A stretch of DNA of 64,000 nt, from the NCBI GenBank assembly GCA_023078555.1, contig CM041203.1, positions 6,036,538 to 6,100,537 on the forward strand, in the 5' to 3' direction. This document shows positions 12,061 to 22,000 of this stretch, one piece after another. The translations under genes and the position numbers were made by a program. The notes under the pieces were generated by a model, which ran no database searches, was not told the origin of the DNA, and was given only the letters and a program-made list of their open reading frames with translations. Source of the stretch: Ulva prolifera (lineage: Eukaryota; Chlorophyta; Ulvophyceae; Ulvales; Ulvaceae). Each line of letters opens with the position of its first letter. Position 1 is the first letter of the stretch.

Positions 12061-15000
12061 TAAAGCAGTTCCCAAGCATGTCTAGTGAGTTCCCAAGCAC
12101 GTTTGTGTAGAAATCAAGTGGCTCAAGCAGTTCCCAAGCATGTCTATTCAGTTCCCAAGCATGTTTGTGTAGAAACCAAGTGGCTCAAACAGTTCCCAAG
12201 CATGTTTGTGTAGAAACCAAGTGGCCGCGGCAACTCCCAAGCATGTCCAGTCACTTCCCAAGCATGTTTGTGTAGAAAGCATGTGGCTCAAACAGTTCCC
12301 AAGCATGTCTAGTGAGTTCCCAAGCATGTTTGTGTAGCAACCAAGTGGCTCAAACAGTTCTCAAGCATGTCTAGTAAGTTCCCAAGCACGTTTGTGTAGA
12401 AATCAAGTGGCTCAAGCAGTTCCCAAGCATGTCTATTCAGTTCCCAAGCATGTTTGTGTAGAAACCAAGTGGCTCAAACAGTTCCCAAGCATGTTTGTGT
12501 AGAAACCAAGTGGCCGCGGCAATTCCCAAGCATGTCTAGTGAGTTCCCAAGCACGTTTGTGTAGAAACCAAGTGGCTCAAACACTTCCCAAGCATGTATA
12601 GTCAGTTCCCAAGCACGTTTGTGTCGAAACCAAGTGGCTAAAGCAGTTCCCAAGCATGTCTAGTGAGTTCCCAAGCACGTTTGTGTAGAAATCAAGTGGC
12701 TCAAGCAGTTCCCAAGCATGTCTATTCAGTTCCCAAGCATGTTTGTGTAGAAACCAAGTGGCTCAAACAGTTCCCAAGCATGTCTAGTAAGTTCCCAAGC
12801 ACGTTTGTGTAGAGACCAAGTGGCTAAAGCAGTTCCCAAGCATGTCTAGTGAGTTCCCAAGCATGTTTGTGTAGAAACCAAGTGGCTCAAACAGTTCCCA
12901 AGCATGTTTGTGTAGAAACCAAGTGGCCGCGGCAACTCCCAAGCATGTCCAGTCACTTCCCAAGCATGTTTGTGTAGAAAGCATGTGGCTCAAACAGTTC
13001 CCAAGCATGTCTAGTGAGTTCCCAAGCATGTTTGTGTAGAAACCAAGTGGCTCAAACAGTTCCCAAGCATGTCTAGTAAGTTCCCAAGCACGTTTGTGTA
13101 GAAACCAAGTGGCTAAAGCAGTTCCCAAGCATGTCTAGTGAGTTCCCAAGCACGTTTGTGTAGAAATCAAGTGGCTCAAGCAGTTCCCAAGCATGTCTAT
13201 TCAGTTCCCAAGCATGTTTGTGTAGAAACCAAGTGGCTCAAACAGTTCCCAAGCATGTTTGTGTAGAAACCAAGTGGCCGCAGGCAATTCCCAAGCATGT
13301 CTAGTGAGTTCCCAAGCACGTTTGTGTAGAAACCAAGTGGCTCAAACACTTCCCAAGCATGTATAGTCAGTTCCCAAGCATGTTTGTGTAGAAACCAAGT
13401 GGCTCAAACAGTTCCCAAGCATGTTTGTGTAGAAACCAAGTGGCCGCGGCAACTCCCAAGCATGTCCAGTCACTTCCCAAGCATGTTTGTGTAGAAAGCA
13501 TGTGGCTCAAACAGTTCCCAAGCATGTCTAGTAAGTTCCCAAGCACGTATGTGTAGAAACCAAGTGGCTCAAGCAGTTCCCAAGCATGTCTAGTGAGTTC
13601 CCAAGCATGTTTGTGTAGAAACCAAGTGGCTAAAGCAGTTCCCAAGCATGTCTAGTGAGTTCCCAAGCACGTTTGTGTAGAAATCAAGTGGCTCAAGCAG
13701 TTCCCAAGCATGTCTATTCAGTTCCCAAGCATGTTTGTGTAGAAACCAAGTGGCTCAAACAGTTCCCAAGCATGTTTGTGTAGAAACCAAGTGGCCGCGG
13801 CAACTCCCAAGCATGTCCAGTCACTTCCCAAGCATGTTTGTGTAGAAAGCATGTGGCTCAAACAGTTCCCAAGCATGTCTAGTGAGTTCCCAAGCATGTT
13901 TGTGTAGAAACCAAGTGGCTCAAACAGTTCTCAAGCATGTCTAGTAAGTTCCCAAGCACGTTTGTGTAGAAATCAAGTGGCTCAAGCAGTTCCCAAGCAT
14001 GTCTATTCAGTTCCCAAGCATGTTTGTGTAGAAACCAAGTGGCTCAAACAGTTCCCAAGCATGTTTGTGTAGAAACCAAGTGGCCGCGGCAATTCCCAAG
14101 CATGTCTAGTGAGTTCCCAAGCACGTTTGTGTAGAAACCAAGTGGCTCAAACACTTCCCAAGCATGTATAGTCAGTTCCCAAGCATGTTTGTGTAGAAAC
14201 CAAGTGGCTCAAACAGTTCCCAAGCATGTTTGTGTAGAAACCAAGTGGCCGCGGCAACTCCCAAGCATGTCCAGTCACTTCCCAAGCATGTTTGTGTAGA
14301 AAGCATGTGGCTCAAACAGTTCCCAAGCATGTATAGTCAGTTCCCAAGCATGTTTGTGTAGAAACCAAGTGGCTCAAACAGTTCCCAAGCATGTTTGTGT
14401 AGAAACCAAGTGGCCGCGGCAACTCCCAAGCATGTCCAGTCACTTCCCAAGCATGTTTGTGTAGAAAGCATGTGGCTCAAACAGTTCCCAAGCATGTCTA
14501 GTGAGTTCCCAAGCATGTTTGTGTAGAAACCAAGTGGCTCAAACAGTTCCCAAGCATGTCTAGTAAGTTCCCAAGCACGTTTGTGTAGAAACCAAGTGGC
14601 TCAAACAGTTCCCAAGCATGTCTAGTGAGTTCCGAAGCATGTTTGTGTAGAAACATAGTGGCTCAAACAGTTCCCAAGCACGTTTGTGTAGAAACCAAGT
14701 GGCTCAAGCAGTTCCCAAGCATGTCTAGTGAGTTCCCAAGAACGTTTGTGTAGAAACCAAGGGCTCAAACACTTCCCAAGCATGTATAGTCAGTTCCCAA
14801 GCATGTTTGTGTAGAAACCAAGTGGCTCAAACAGTTCCCAAGCATGTCTAGTGAGTTCCCAAGCATGTTTGTGTAGAAACCAAGTGGCTCAAACAGTTCC
14901 CAAGCATGTTTGTGTAGAAACCAAGTGGCCGCGGCAATTCCCAAGCATGTCTAGTGAGTTCCCAAGCACGTTTGTGTAGAAACCAAGTGGCTCAAACACT

Positions 15001-15638
15001 TCCCAAGCATGTATAGTCAGTTCCCAAGCATGTTTGTGTAGGAACCAAGTGGCTCAAGCAGTTCCCAAGCATGTCTAGTGAGTTCCCAAGCATGTTTGTG
15101 TAGAAACCAAGTGGCTCAAACAGTTCCCAAGCATGTTTGTGTAGAAACCAAGTGGCCGCGGCAACTCCCAAGCATGTCCAGTCACTTCCCAAGCATGTTT
15201 GTGTAGAAAGCATGTGGCTCAAACAGTTCCCAAGCATGTCTAGTGAGTTCCCAAGCATGTTTGTGTAGAAACCAAGAGGCTCAAGCAGTTCCCAAGCATG
15301 TCTAGTGAGTTCCCAAGAACGTTTGTGTAGAAACCAAGGGCTCAAACACTTCCCAAGCATGTATAGTCAGTTCCCAAGCATGTTTGTGTAGAAACCAAGT
15401 GGCTCAAACAGTTCCCAAGCATGTCTAGTGAGTTCCCAAGCATGTTTGTGTAGAAACCAAGTGGCTCAAACAGTTCCCAAGCATGTTTGTGTAGAAACCA
15501 AGTGGCCGCGGCAATTCCCAAGCATGTCTAGTGAGTTCCCAAGCACGTTTGTGTAGAAACCAAGTGGCTCAAACACTTCCCAAGCATGTATAGTCAGTTC
15601 CCAAGCATGTTTGTGTAGAAACCAAGTGGCTCAAACAG
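12060..15638 (+). repeat. Satellite subfamily 3 (TCTATTCAG/TCCAGTCAC type)
   Basis: Diagnostic monomers carry TCTATTCAG, TCTAGTAAG, a CTAAAGCAG ending, and a paired variant: CCGCGGCAACTCCC followed by TCCAGTCAC and AGAAAGCATGTGG. The paired variant occurs near 12,244, 12,950, 13,466, 13,816, 14,271, 14,434 and 15,177. The irregular spacing (706, 516, 350, 455, 163, 743) means these monomers are shuffled rather than held in one fixed higher-order repeat. The block abuts the non-satellite island at 15,638/15,639. Confidence 0.88.
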
Positions 15639-15703
15639 CGTTAAGAGCAACATGCTTCCCTGTCACCTAAAAGTTGAAAAGTTCACAGGTGCTGAATATG
15701 TAA

Positions 15704-15916
15704 TGTATTGGCTCATCGAGAAAAGATTTTCCACACGTCGAAGTTGAGTGCTTTACAACAACAATCTCTTCACATGACATAGGTGTGTGTGACCTTTGTG
15801 GATGTCCGTTAAAGCGCAACCGGCTTCCCTGTCACCTACAAGTTGAAAAGTTCACAGGTGCTGAATACGTAATGTATTGGCTCATCGAGAAAAGATTTTC
15901 CACACGTCGAAGTTGA
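15704..15916 (+). pseudogene. Zinc-finger-like decayed open frame
   Basis: A 70-codon open frame between stops (TAA just upstream of 15,704; TGA at 15,914-15,916), with no ATG at its start. It spans the end of unit 1 and most of unit 2. It contains HDIGVCDLCGCPLKRN, then LPCHL and EKFTGAE. The C-x2-C pair, a following CH and the TG linker-like residues recall C2H2 zinc fingers, whose 28-codon modules often sit in tandem exons. The second Cys/His pairs of a proper finger are not in register, and a stop interrupts each unit. I therefore read it as a relic at best. It could also be a chance frame in a non-coding repeat. Confidence 0.25.
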
Positions 15917-15953
15917 GTGCTTTACTACAACACACTTAACACAAGCCATAGGC

Positions 15954-16259
15954 GTGTGTGACCTTTGCGCACGTCCGTTGACGAGCAACCGGCTTCCCTG
16001 TCACCTAGTAGTTGAAAAGTTCACAGGCGCTGTATATGGCATGCATTTACTCAGCGAGAAGAGAATTCGACACATTGGATCAGAGCACTACTCTAGAAAA
16101 CACTTATCACAAGACATAGGTGTGTGTGTGTGTGACCTTTGCGCACGTCCGTTAAAGCGCAACCGGCTTCCCTGTCACCTAGTAGTTGAAAAGTTCACAG
16201 GTGCTGAATATGTAATGTATTGGCTCATCGAGAAAAGATTTTCCACACGTCGAAGTTGA
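15954..16259 (+). pseudogene. Zinc-finger-like decayed open frame, two modules
   Basis: A 101-codon frame (GTG at 15,954, TGA at 16,257-16,259) across units 3 and 4. It stays open across the unit boundary because unit 3 is 174 bp (58 codons) instead of 169. The frame has two CDLCARPL motifs, each followed by NRLPCHLVVEKFTGA, about 58 codons apart. HYSRKHLSQDIG lies between them and resembles the helix part of a degenerate C2H2 finger. No module has all four zinc ligands in canonical spacing, and no promoter or splice context is visible. Function is unlikely; origin from a zinc-finger coding exon is an inference. Confidence 0.28.
16121..16134 (+). repeat. (TG)7 microsatellite
   Basis: The other ~169-bp units have four TG repeats here; this one has seven. 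The 6-bp gain adds two codons (Val-Cys) and helps bring units 3 and 4 into one reading frame. Confidence 0.9.
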
Positions 16260-17009
16260 GTGCTTTAATACAACACACTTAATGCTCAGATTTTGATGAT
16301 TCGATCGTTTTCCGCACCCAAATTACAGTGCCCACAGGTGCACCTCAGCAGCACAAGTGCACCTCAGCAGGACGCGCACGCACCTTAGCCTCTTACATCT
16401 GTCATGGAAACGACGGAGCTGGAGTATTCTAGCATTAATGCATGTTCCGAACAGCACTGCATCCTCAGATTTTGATGATTCGATCGTTTTCCGCATCCAA
16501 ATTACAGTGCCCACAGGTGCACCTCAGCAGCACACGCATGCTCCGTAGCCTCATACATCTGTCACAGAAACGACGGAAATGGTGTATTCTAGCATTTATG
16601 CATGTTCCGAACAGCACTGCATGCTCAGATTTTAATGATTCGATCGTTTTCCGCACCCAAATTACAGTGCCCACAGGTGCACCTCAGCAGCACAAGTGCA
16701 CCTCATCAGGACGCGCACGCACCTTAGCCTCTTACATCTGTCATGGAAACGACGGAGCTGGAGTATTCTAGCATTAATGCATGTTCCGAACAGCACTGCA
16801 TCCTCAGATTTTGATGATTCGATCGTTTTCCGCATCCAACTTACAGTGCCCACAGGTGCACCTCAGCAGCACACGCATGCTCCGTAGCCTCATACATCTG
16901 TCACAGAAACGACGGAAATGGTGTATTCTAGCATTTATGCATGTTCCGAACAGCACTGCATGCTCTGATTTTGATGATTCGATCGTTTTCCGCATCCAGA
17001 TTACAGTGC

Positions 17010-17827
17010 CCACAGGTGCACCTCAGCAGCACTAGTGCACCTCATCAGGACGCGCACGCACCTTAGCCTCTTACATCTGTCATGGAAACGACGGAGCTGG
17101 AGTATTCTAGCATTACTGCATGTTCCGAACAGCACTGCATCCTCAGATTTTGATGATTCGATCGTTTTCCGCATCCAAATTACAGTGCCCACAGGTGCAC
17201 CTCAGCAGCACACGCATGCTCCGTAGCCTCATACATCTGTCACAGAAACGACGGAAATGGTGTATTCTAGCATTTATGCATGTTCCGAACAGCACCGCAT
17301 GCTCAGATTTTGATGATTCGATCGTTTTCCGCATCCAAATTACAGTGCCCACAGGTGCACCTCAGCAGCACACGCATGCTCCGTAGCCTCATACATCTGT
17401 CATGGAAACGAAGGAGCTGGTCTCTTCTAGCATTTATACATGTTCCGAACAGCACTGCATGCTCAGATTTTGATGATTCGATCGTTTTCCGCATCCAAAT
17501 TACAGTGCCCACAGGTGCACCTCAGCAGCACACGCATGCTCCGTAGCCTCATACATCTGTCACAGAAACGACGGAAATGGTGTATTCTAGCATTTATGCA
17601 TGTTCCGAACAGCACTGCATGCTCAGATTTTGATGATTCGATCGTTTTCCGCACCCAAATTACAGTGCCCACAGGTGCACCTCAGCAGCACACGCATGCT
17701 CCGTAGCCTCATACATCTGTCACAGAAACGACGGAAATGGTGTATTCTAGCATTATGCATGTTCCGAACAGCACTGCATGCTCAGATTTTGATGATTTGA
17801 TCGTTTTCCGCACCCAAATTACAGTGC
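17010..17827 (+). repeat. Five-unit higher-order repeat, copy 1
   Basis: One long unit followed by four short units of the 160/179-bp family, 818 bp from anchor to anchor. The order repeats at once at 17,828. One short unit (near 17,400-17,450) is a hybrid carrying the long-type CATGGAAACG and GGAGCTGG, which suggests gene conversion or unequal exchange between unit types. Confidence 0.85.
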
Positions 17828-18644
17828 CCACAGGTGCACCTCAGCAGCACAAGTGCACCTCAGCAGGACGCGCACGCACCTAGCCTCTTACATCTGTCAT
17901 GGAAACGACGGAGCTGGAGAATTCTAGCATTACTGCATGTTCCGAACAGCACTGCATCCTCAGATTTGATGATTCGATCGTTTTCCGCATCCAAATTACA
18001 GTGCCCACAGGTGCACCTCAGCAGCACACGCATGCTCCGTAGCCTCATACATCTGTCACAGAAACGCGGAAATGGTGTATTCTAGCATTTATGCATGTTC
18101 CGAACAGCACCGCATGCTCAATTTTGATGATTCGATCGTTTTCCGCATCCAAATTACAGTGCCCACAGGTGCACCTCAGCAGCACACGCATGCTCCGTAG
18201 CCTCATACATCTGTCACAGAAACGACGGAAATGGTGTATTCTAGCATTTATGCATGTTCCGAAACAGCACCGCATGCTCAGATTTTGATGACTCGATCGT
18301 TTTCCGCATCCAAATACAGTGCCCACAGGTGCACCTCAGCAGCACACGCATGCTCCGTAGCCTCATACATCTGTCACAGGAAACGACGGAAATGGTGTAT
18401 TCTAGCATTTATGCATGTTCCGAACAGCACTGCATGCTCAGAATTTGATGATTCGATCGTTTTCCGCACCCAAATTACAGTGCCCACAGGTGCACCTCAG
18501 CAGCACACGCATGCTCCGTAGCCTCATACATCTGTCACAGAAAACGACGGAAATGGTGTATTCTAGCATTTATGCATGTTCCGAACAGCACTGCATGCTC
18601 AGATTTTGATGATTCGATCGTTTTCCGCACCCAAATTACAGTGC
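17828..18644 (+). repeat. Five-unit higher-order repeat, copy 2
   Basis: Second L-S-S-S-S block, 817 bp. It carries many one-base differences from copy 1, for example a lost T in GATTTGATG near 17,965, GAAACGCGG near 18,063 and extra A or G in GAAACGACGG near 18,380 and 18,541. It is thus somewhat indel-rich compared with copy 1. Confidence 0.82.
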
Positions 18645-19091
18645 CCACAGGTGCACCTCAGCAGCACAAGTGCACCTCAGCAGGACGCGCACGCACCTTA
18701 GCCTCTTACATCTGTCATGGAACGACGGAGCTGGAGTACTAGCATTAATGCTGTGTCCGAACAGCACTGCATCCTCAGATTTTGATGATTCGATCGTTTT
18801 CCGCATCCAAATTACAGTGCCCACAGGTGCACCTCAGCAGCACACGCATGCTCCGTAGCCTCATACATCTGTCACAGAAACGACGGAAATGGTGTATTCT
18901 AGCATTTATGCATGTTCCGAACAGCACTGCATGCTCAGATTTTAATGATTCGATCGTTTTCCGCACCCAAATTACAGTGCCCACAGGTGCACCTCAGCAG
19001 CACAAGTGCACCTCATCAGGACTCGCACGCACCTTAGCCTCTTACATCTGTCATGGAAACGACGGACTGGAGTATTCTAGCATTAATGCAT
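18600..19091 (+). repeat. Duplicate of the left edge of the 160/179-bp array
   Basis: The L-S-L segment here repeats the L-S-L segment at the left edge (16,283-16,780) at an offset of about 2,310 bp. Both contain the otherwise absent variant GATTTTAATGATTCG (16,630 and 18,927) followed by a long unit with CACCTCATCAGGAC. The array is therefore bounded on both sides by the same unit order. Confidence 0.8.
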
Positions 19092-19092
19092 N
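19092..19092. other. Ambiguous base at repeat-family junction
   Basis: The only N in the window. It lies between AATGCAT of the 160/179-bp repeat and TAGTGAG of the 62-bp satellite. Both families contain GCATGT at this point, so the join falls in a shared 4-6-base word. It may mark an assembly join or a true recombination point with a heterozygous base. Confidence 0.95.
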
Positions 19093-22000
19093 TAGTGAGT
19101 TCCCAAGCAGTTTGTGAGAAACCAAGTTGGCTCAAGCAGTTCCCAGCATGTCTACTGAGGTCCCAAGCACGTTTGTGTAGAAACCAAGTGGCTCTAACAC
19201 TTCCCAAGCATGTATAGTCAGTTCCCAAGCATGTTTGTGTAGAAACCAGTGGCTCAAGCAGTTCCCAAGCATGTCTAGTGAGTTCCCAAGCATGTTTGCG
19301 TAGAAACCAAGTGGCTCAAACACTTCCCAAGCATGTATAGTCAGTTCCCAAGCATGTTTGTGTAGAAACCAAGTGGGCTCAAGCAGTTCCCAAGCATTTC
19401 TAGTGAGTTCCCAAGCATGTTTGTGTAGAAACCAAGTGGCCGCGCAATTCCCAAGCATGTCTAGTGAGTTCCCCAAGCATGTTGTGTAGAAACCAAGTGG
19501 CTCAAACACTTCCCAAGCATGTCTAGTGAGTTCCCAAGCACGTTTGTGTAGGAACCAAGTGGCTCAAACACTTCCCAAGCATGTATAGTCAGTTCCCAAG
19601 CACGTTTGTGTAGAAACCAAGTGGCTCAAACAGTTCCCAAGCATGTATAGTCAGTTCCCAAGCATGTTTGTGTAGAAACCAAGTGGCTCACGCAGTTCCC
19701 AAGCATGTTTGTGTAGAAACCAAATGGCTCAAGCAGTTCCCAAGCATGTCTAGTGAGTTCCCAAGCATGTTTGTGTAGAAACCAAGTGGCTCAAACAGTT
19801 CCCAAGCATGTCCACTGAGGTCCCAAGCACGTTTGTGTAGAAACCAAGTGGCTCTAACACTTCCCAAGCATGTATAGTCAGTTCCCAAGCATGTTTGTGT
19901 AGAAACCAAGTGGATCAAGCAGTTACCAAGCATGTCTAGTGAGTTCCCAAGCATGTTTGCGTAGAAACCAAGTGGCTCAAACACTTCCCGAGCATGTATA
20001 GTCAGTTCCCAAGCATGTTTGTGTAGAAACCAAGTGGCTCAAGCAGTTCCCAAGCATTTCTAGTGAGTTCCCAAGCATGTTTGTGTAGAACCAAGTGGCT
20101 CAAACACTTCCCAAGCATGTCTAGTGAGTTCCCAAGCACGTTTGTGTAGGAACCAAGTGGCTCAAACACTTCCCAAGCATGTATAGTCAGTTCCCAAGCA
20201 CGTTTGTGTAGAAACCAAGAGGCTCAAACAGTTCCCAAGCATGTTTGTTTAGAAACCAAGTGGCCGCGGCAATTCCCAAGCATGTCTAGTGAGTTCCCAA
20301 GCACGTTTGTGTAGAAACCAAGTGGCTCAAAACACTTCCCAAGCATGGTATAGTCAGTTCCCAAGCATGTTTGTGTAGAAACCAAGTGGCTCAAGCAGTT
20401 CCCAAGCATGTCTAGTGAGTTCCCAAGCATGTTTGCGTAGAAACCAAGTGGCTCAAACACTTCCCAAGCATGTATAGTCAGTTCCCAAGCATGTTTGTGT
20501 AGAAACCAAGTGGCTCAAACATTTCCCAAGCATGTCTAGTGAGTTCCCAAGCACGTTTGTGTAGGAACCAAGTGGCTCAAACACTTCCCAAGCATGTATA
20601 GTCAGTTCCCAAGCATGTTTGTGTAGAAACCAAGTGGCTCAAGCAGTTCCCAAGCATGTATAGTCAGTTCCCAAGCATGTTTGTGTAGAAACCAAGTGGC
20701 TCAAACACTTCCCAAGCATGTATAGTCAGTTCCCAAGCATGTTTGTGTAGAAACCAAATGGCTCAAGCAGTTCCCAAGCATGTCTAGTGAGTTCCCAAGC
20801 ATGTTTGTGTAGAAACCAAGTGGCTCAAACAGTTCCCAAGCATGTCTACTGAGGTCCCAAGCACGTTTGTGTAGAAACCAAGTGGCTCTAACACTTCCCA
20901 AGCATGTATAGTCAGTTCCCAAGCATGTTTGTGTAGAAACCAAGTGGCTCAAGCAGTTCCCAAGCATGTCTAGTGAGTTCCCAAGCATGTTTGCGTAGAA
21001 ACCAAGTGGCTCAAACACTTCCCAAGCATGTATAGTCAGTTCCCAAGCATGTTTGTGTAGAAACCAAGTGGCTCAAGCAGTTCCCAAGCATTTCTAGTGA
21101 GTTCCCAAGCATGTTTGTGTAGAAACCAAGTGGCCGCGGCAATTCCCAAGCATGTCTAGTGAGTTCCCAAGCATGTTTGTGTAGAAACCAAGTGGCTCAA
21201 ACACTTCCCAAGCATGTCTAGTGAGTTCCCAAGCACGTTTGTGTAGGAACCAAGTGGCTCAAACACTTCCCAAGCATGTATAGTCAGTTCCCAAGCACGT
21301 TTGTGTAGAAACCAAGTGGCTCAAACAGTTCCCAAGCATGTATAGTCAGTTCCCAAGCATGTTTGTGTAGAAACCAAGTGGCTCAAGCAGTTCCCAAGCA
21401 TGTTTGTGTAGAAACCAAATGGCTCAAGCAGTTCCCAAGCATGTCTAGTGAGTTCCCAAGCATGTTTGTGTAGAAACCAAGTGGCTCAAACAGTTCCCAA
21501 GCATGTCTACTGAGGTCCCAAGCACGTTTGTGTAGAAACCAAGTGGCTATAACACTTCCCAAGCATGTATAGTCAGTTCCCAAGCATGTTTGTGTAGAAA
21601 CCAAGTGGCTCAAGCAGTTACCAAGCATGTCTAGTGAGTTCCCAAGCATGTTTGCGTAGAAACCAAGTGGCTCAAACACTTCCCGAGCATGTATAGTCAG
21701 TTCCCAAGCATGTTTGTGTAGAAACCAAGTGGCTCAAGCAGTTCCCAAGCATTTCTAGTGAGTTCCCAAGCATGTTTGTGTAGAAACCAAGTGGCTCAAA
21801 CACTTCCCAAGCATGTCTAGTGAGTTCCCAAGCACGTTTGTGTAGGAACCAAGTGGCTCAAACACTTCCCAAGCATGTATAGTCAGTTCCCAAGCACGTT
21901 TGTGTAGAAACCAAGTGGCTCAAACAGTTCCCAAGCATGTTTGTTTAGAAACCAAGTGGCCGCGGCAATTCCCAAGCATGTCTAGTGAGTTCCCAAGCAC

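Larger units (their letters stand above)
1..15638 (+). repeat. 62-bp satellite array, left arm
   Basis: Continuous head-to-tail tandem array with a 62-bp period, seen for example as identical text shifted by 62 at 7,561 and 7,623. Each monomer has three parts of about 21, 21 and 20 bp. The first begins TTCCCAAGCATG and ends TCTAGTGAG, the second begins TTCCCAAGCATG and ends TTTGTGTAG, and the third runs AAACCAAGTGG then CTCAAACAG. All monomers share one orientation. Variation is concentrated at a few sites: TCTAGTGAG/TATAGTCAG/TATATTGAG/TCTATTCAG/TCCAGTCAC in part one, CATG/CACG in part two, and CTCAAACAG/CTCAAACAC/CTCAAGCAG/CCGCGGCAA at the end. Minus-strand open frames of up to 205 codons exist only because this strand of the repeat has few stops; they are not genes. 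The arm ends exactly at a monomer boundary at 15,638. Confidence 0.98.
15639..16282 (+). repeat. ~169-bp tandem repeat, four units
   Basis: A second repeat family unrelated to the 62-bp satellite. The anchor CTTCCCTGTCACCT occurs at 15,655, 15,824, 15,993 and 16,167, giving periods of 169, 169 and 174. Units 1, 2 and 4 share TGAATATGTAATGTATTGG-type text. Unit 3 (15,993-16,166) diverges in its second half, where it reads TGGCATGCATTTACTCAGCG. Unit 4 is cut off near 16,282 by the start of the 160/179-bp array. The left edge begins mid-unit directly at the satellite boundary. The period is close to 168 bp, which is two 28-codon zinc-finger modules; see the two open frames annotated inside. Confidence 0.92.
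16283..19091 (+). repeat. 160/179-bp tandem repeat array, 17 units
   Basis: Third repeat family. The anchor CCACAGGTGCACC occurs 17 times, from 16,332 to 18,981. Intervals are about 160 bp (short, S) or 176-179 bp (long, L). Long units have an extra ~19 bp made by duplicating GTGCACCTCAGCAG-like text, and carry linked differences (GGAGCTGGAGTATTC instead of GGAAATGGTGTATTC, and CATCCTCAG instead of CATGCTCAG). The order is L S L S L S S S S L S S S S L S L(cut). The unit contains the palindromic CGATCG. Short open frames on both strands (62-111 codons) follow the repeat and are not convincing genes. Confidence 0.95.

Noticed and set aside
12240-15200. Regular higher-order repeat in subfamily 3 based on TCCAGTCAC monomers
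   Set aside because: Spacing between these monomers is irregular (163-743 bp), so there is no fixed unit.
17150-17170. GATTCGATCG and TGTTCCGAACA as protein-binding palindromes in the 160-bp unit
   Set aside because: CGATCG is a short palindrome and TGTTCCGAACA is imperfect at its centre; neither matches a site I can name with confidence.
15639-19091. The central island as a transposon insertion
   Set aside because: I see no terminal inverted repeats, no target-site duplication at 15,638/19,092 and no transposase or reverse transcriptase motifs; the content is two tandem repeat families.
16323-19117. Open frames on both strands of the 160/179-bp array, including Cys-rich minus-strand CDRC and CTCGHC motifs
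   Set aside because: Frames are 62-111 codons, overlap on opposite strands and are reset by the 160-bp period. The Cys spacing fits no zinc-binding family I can name.
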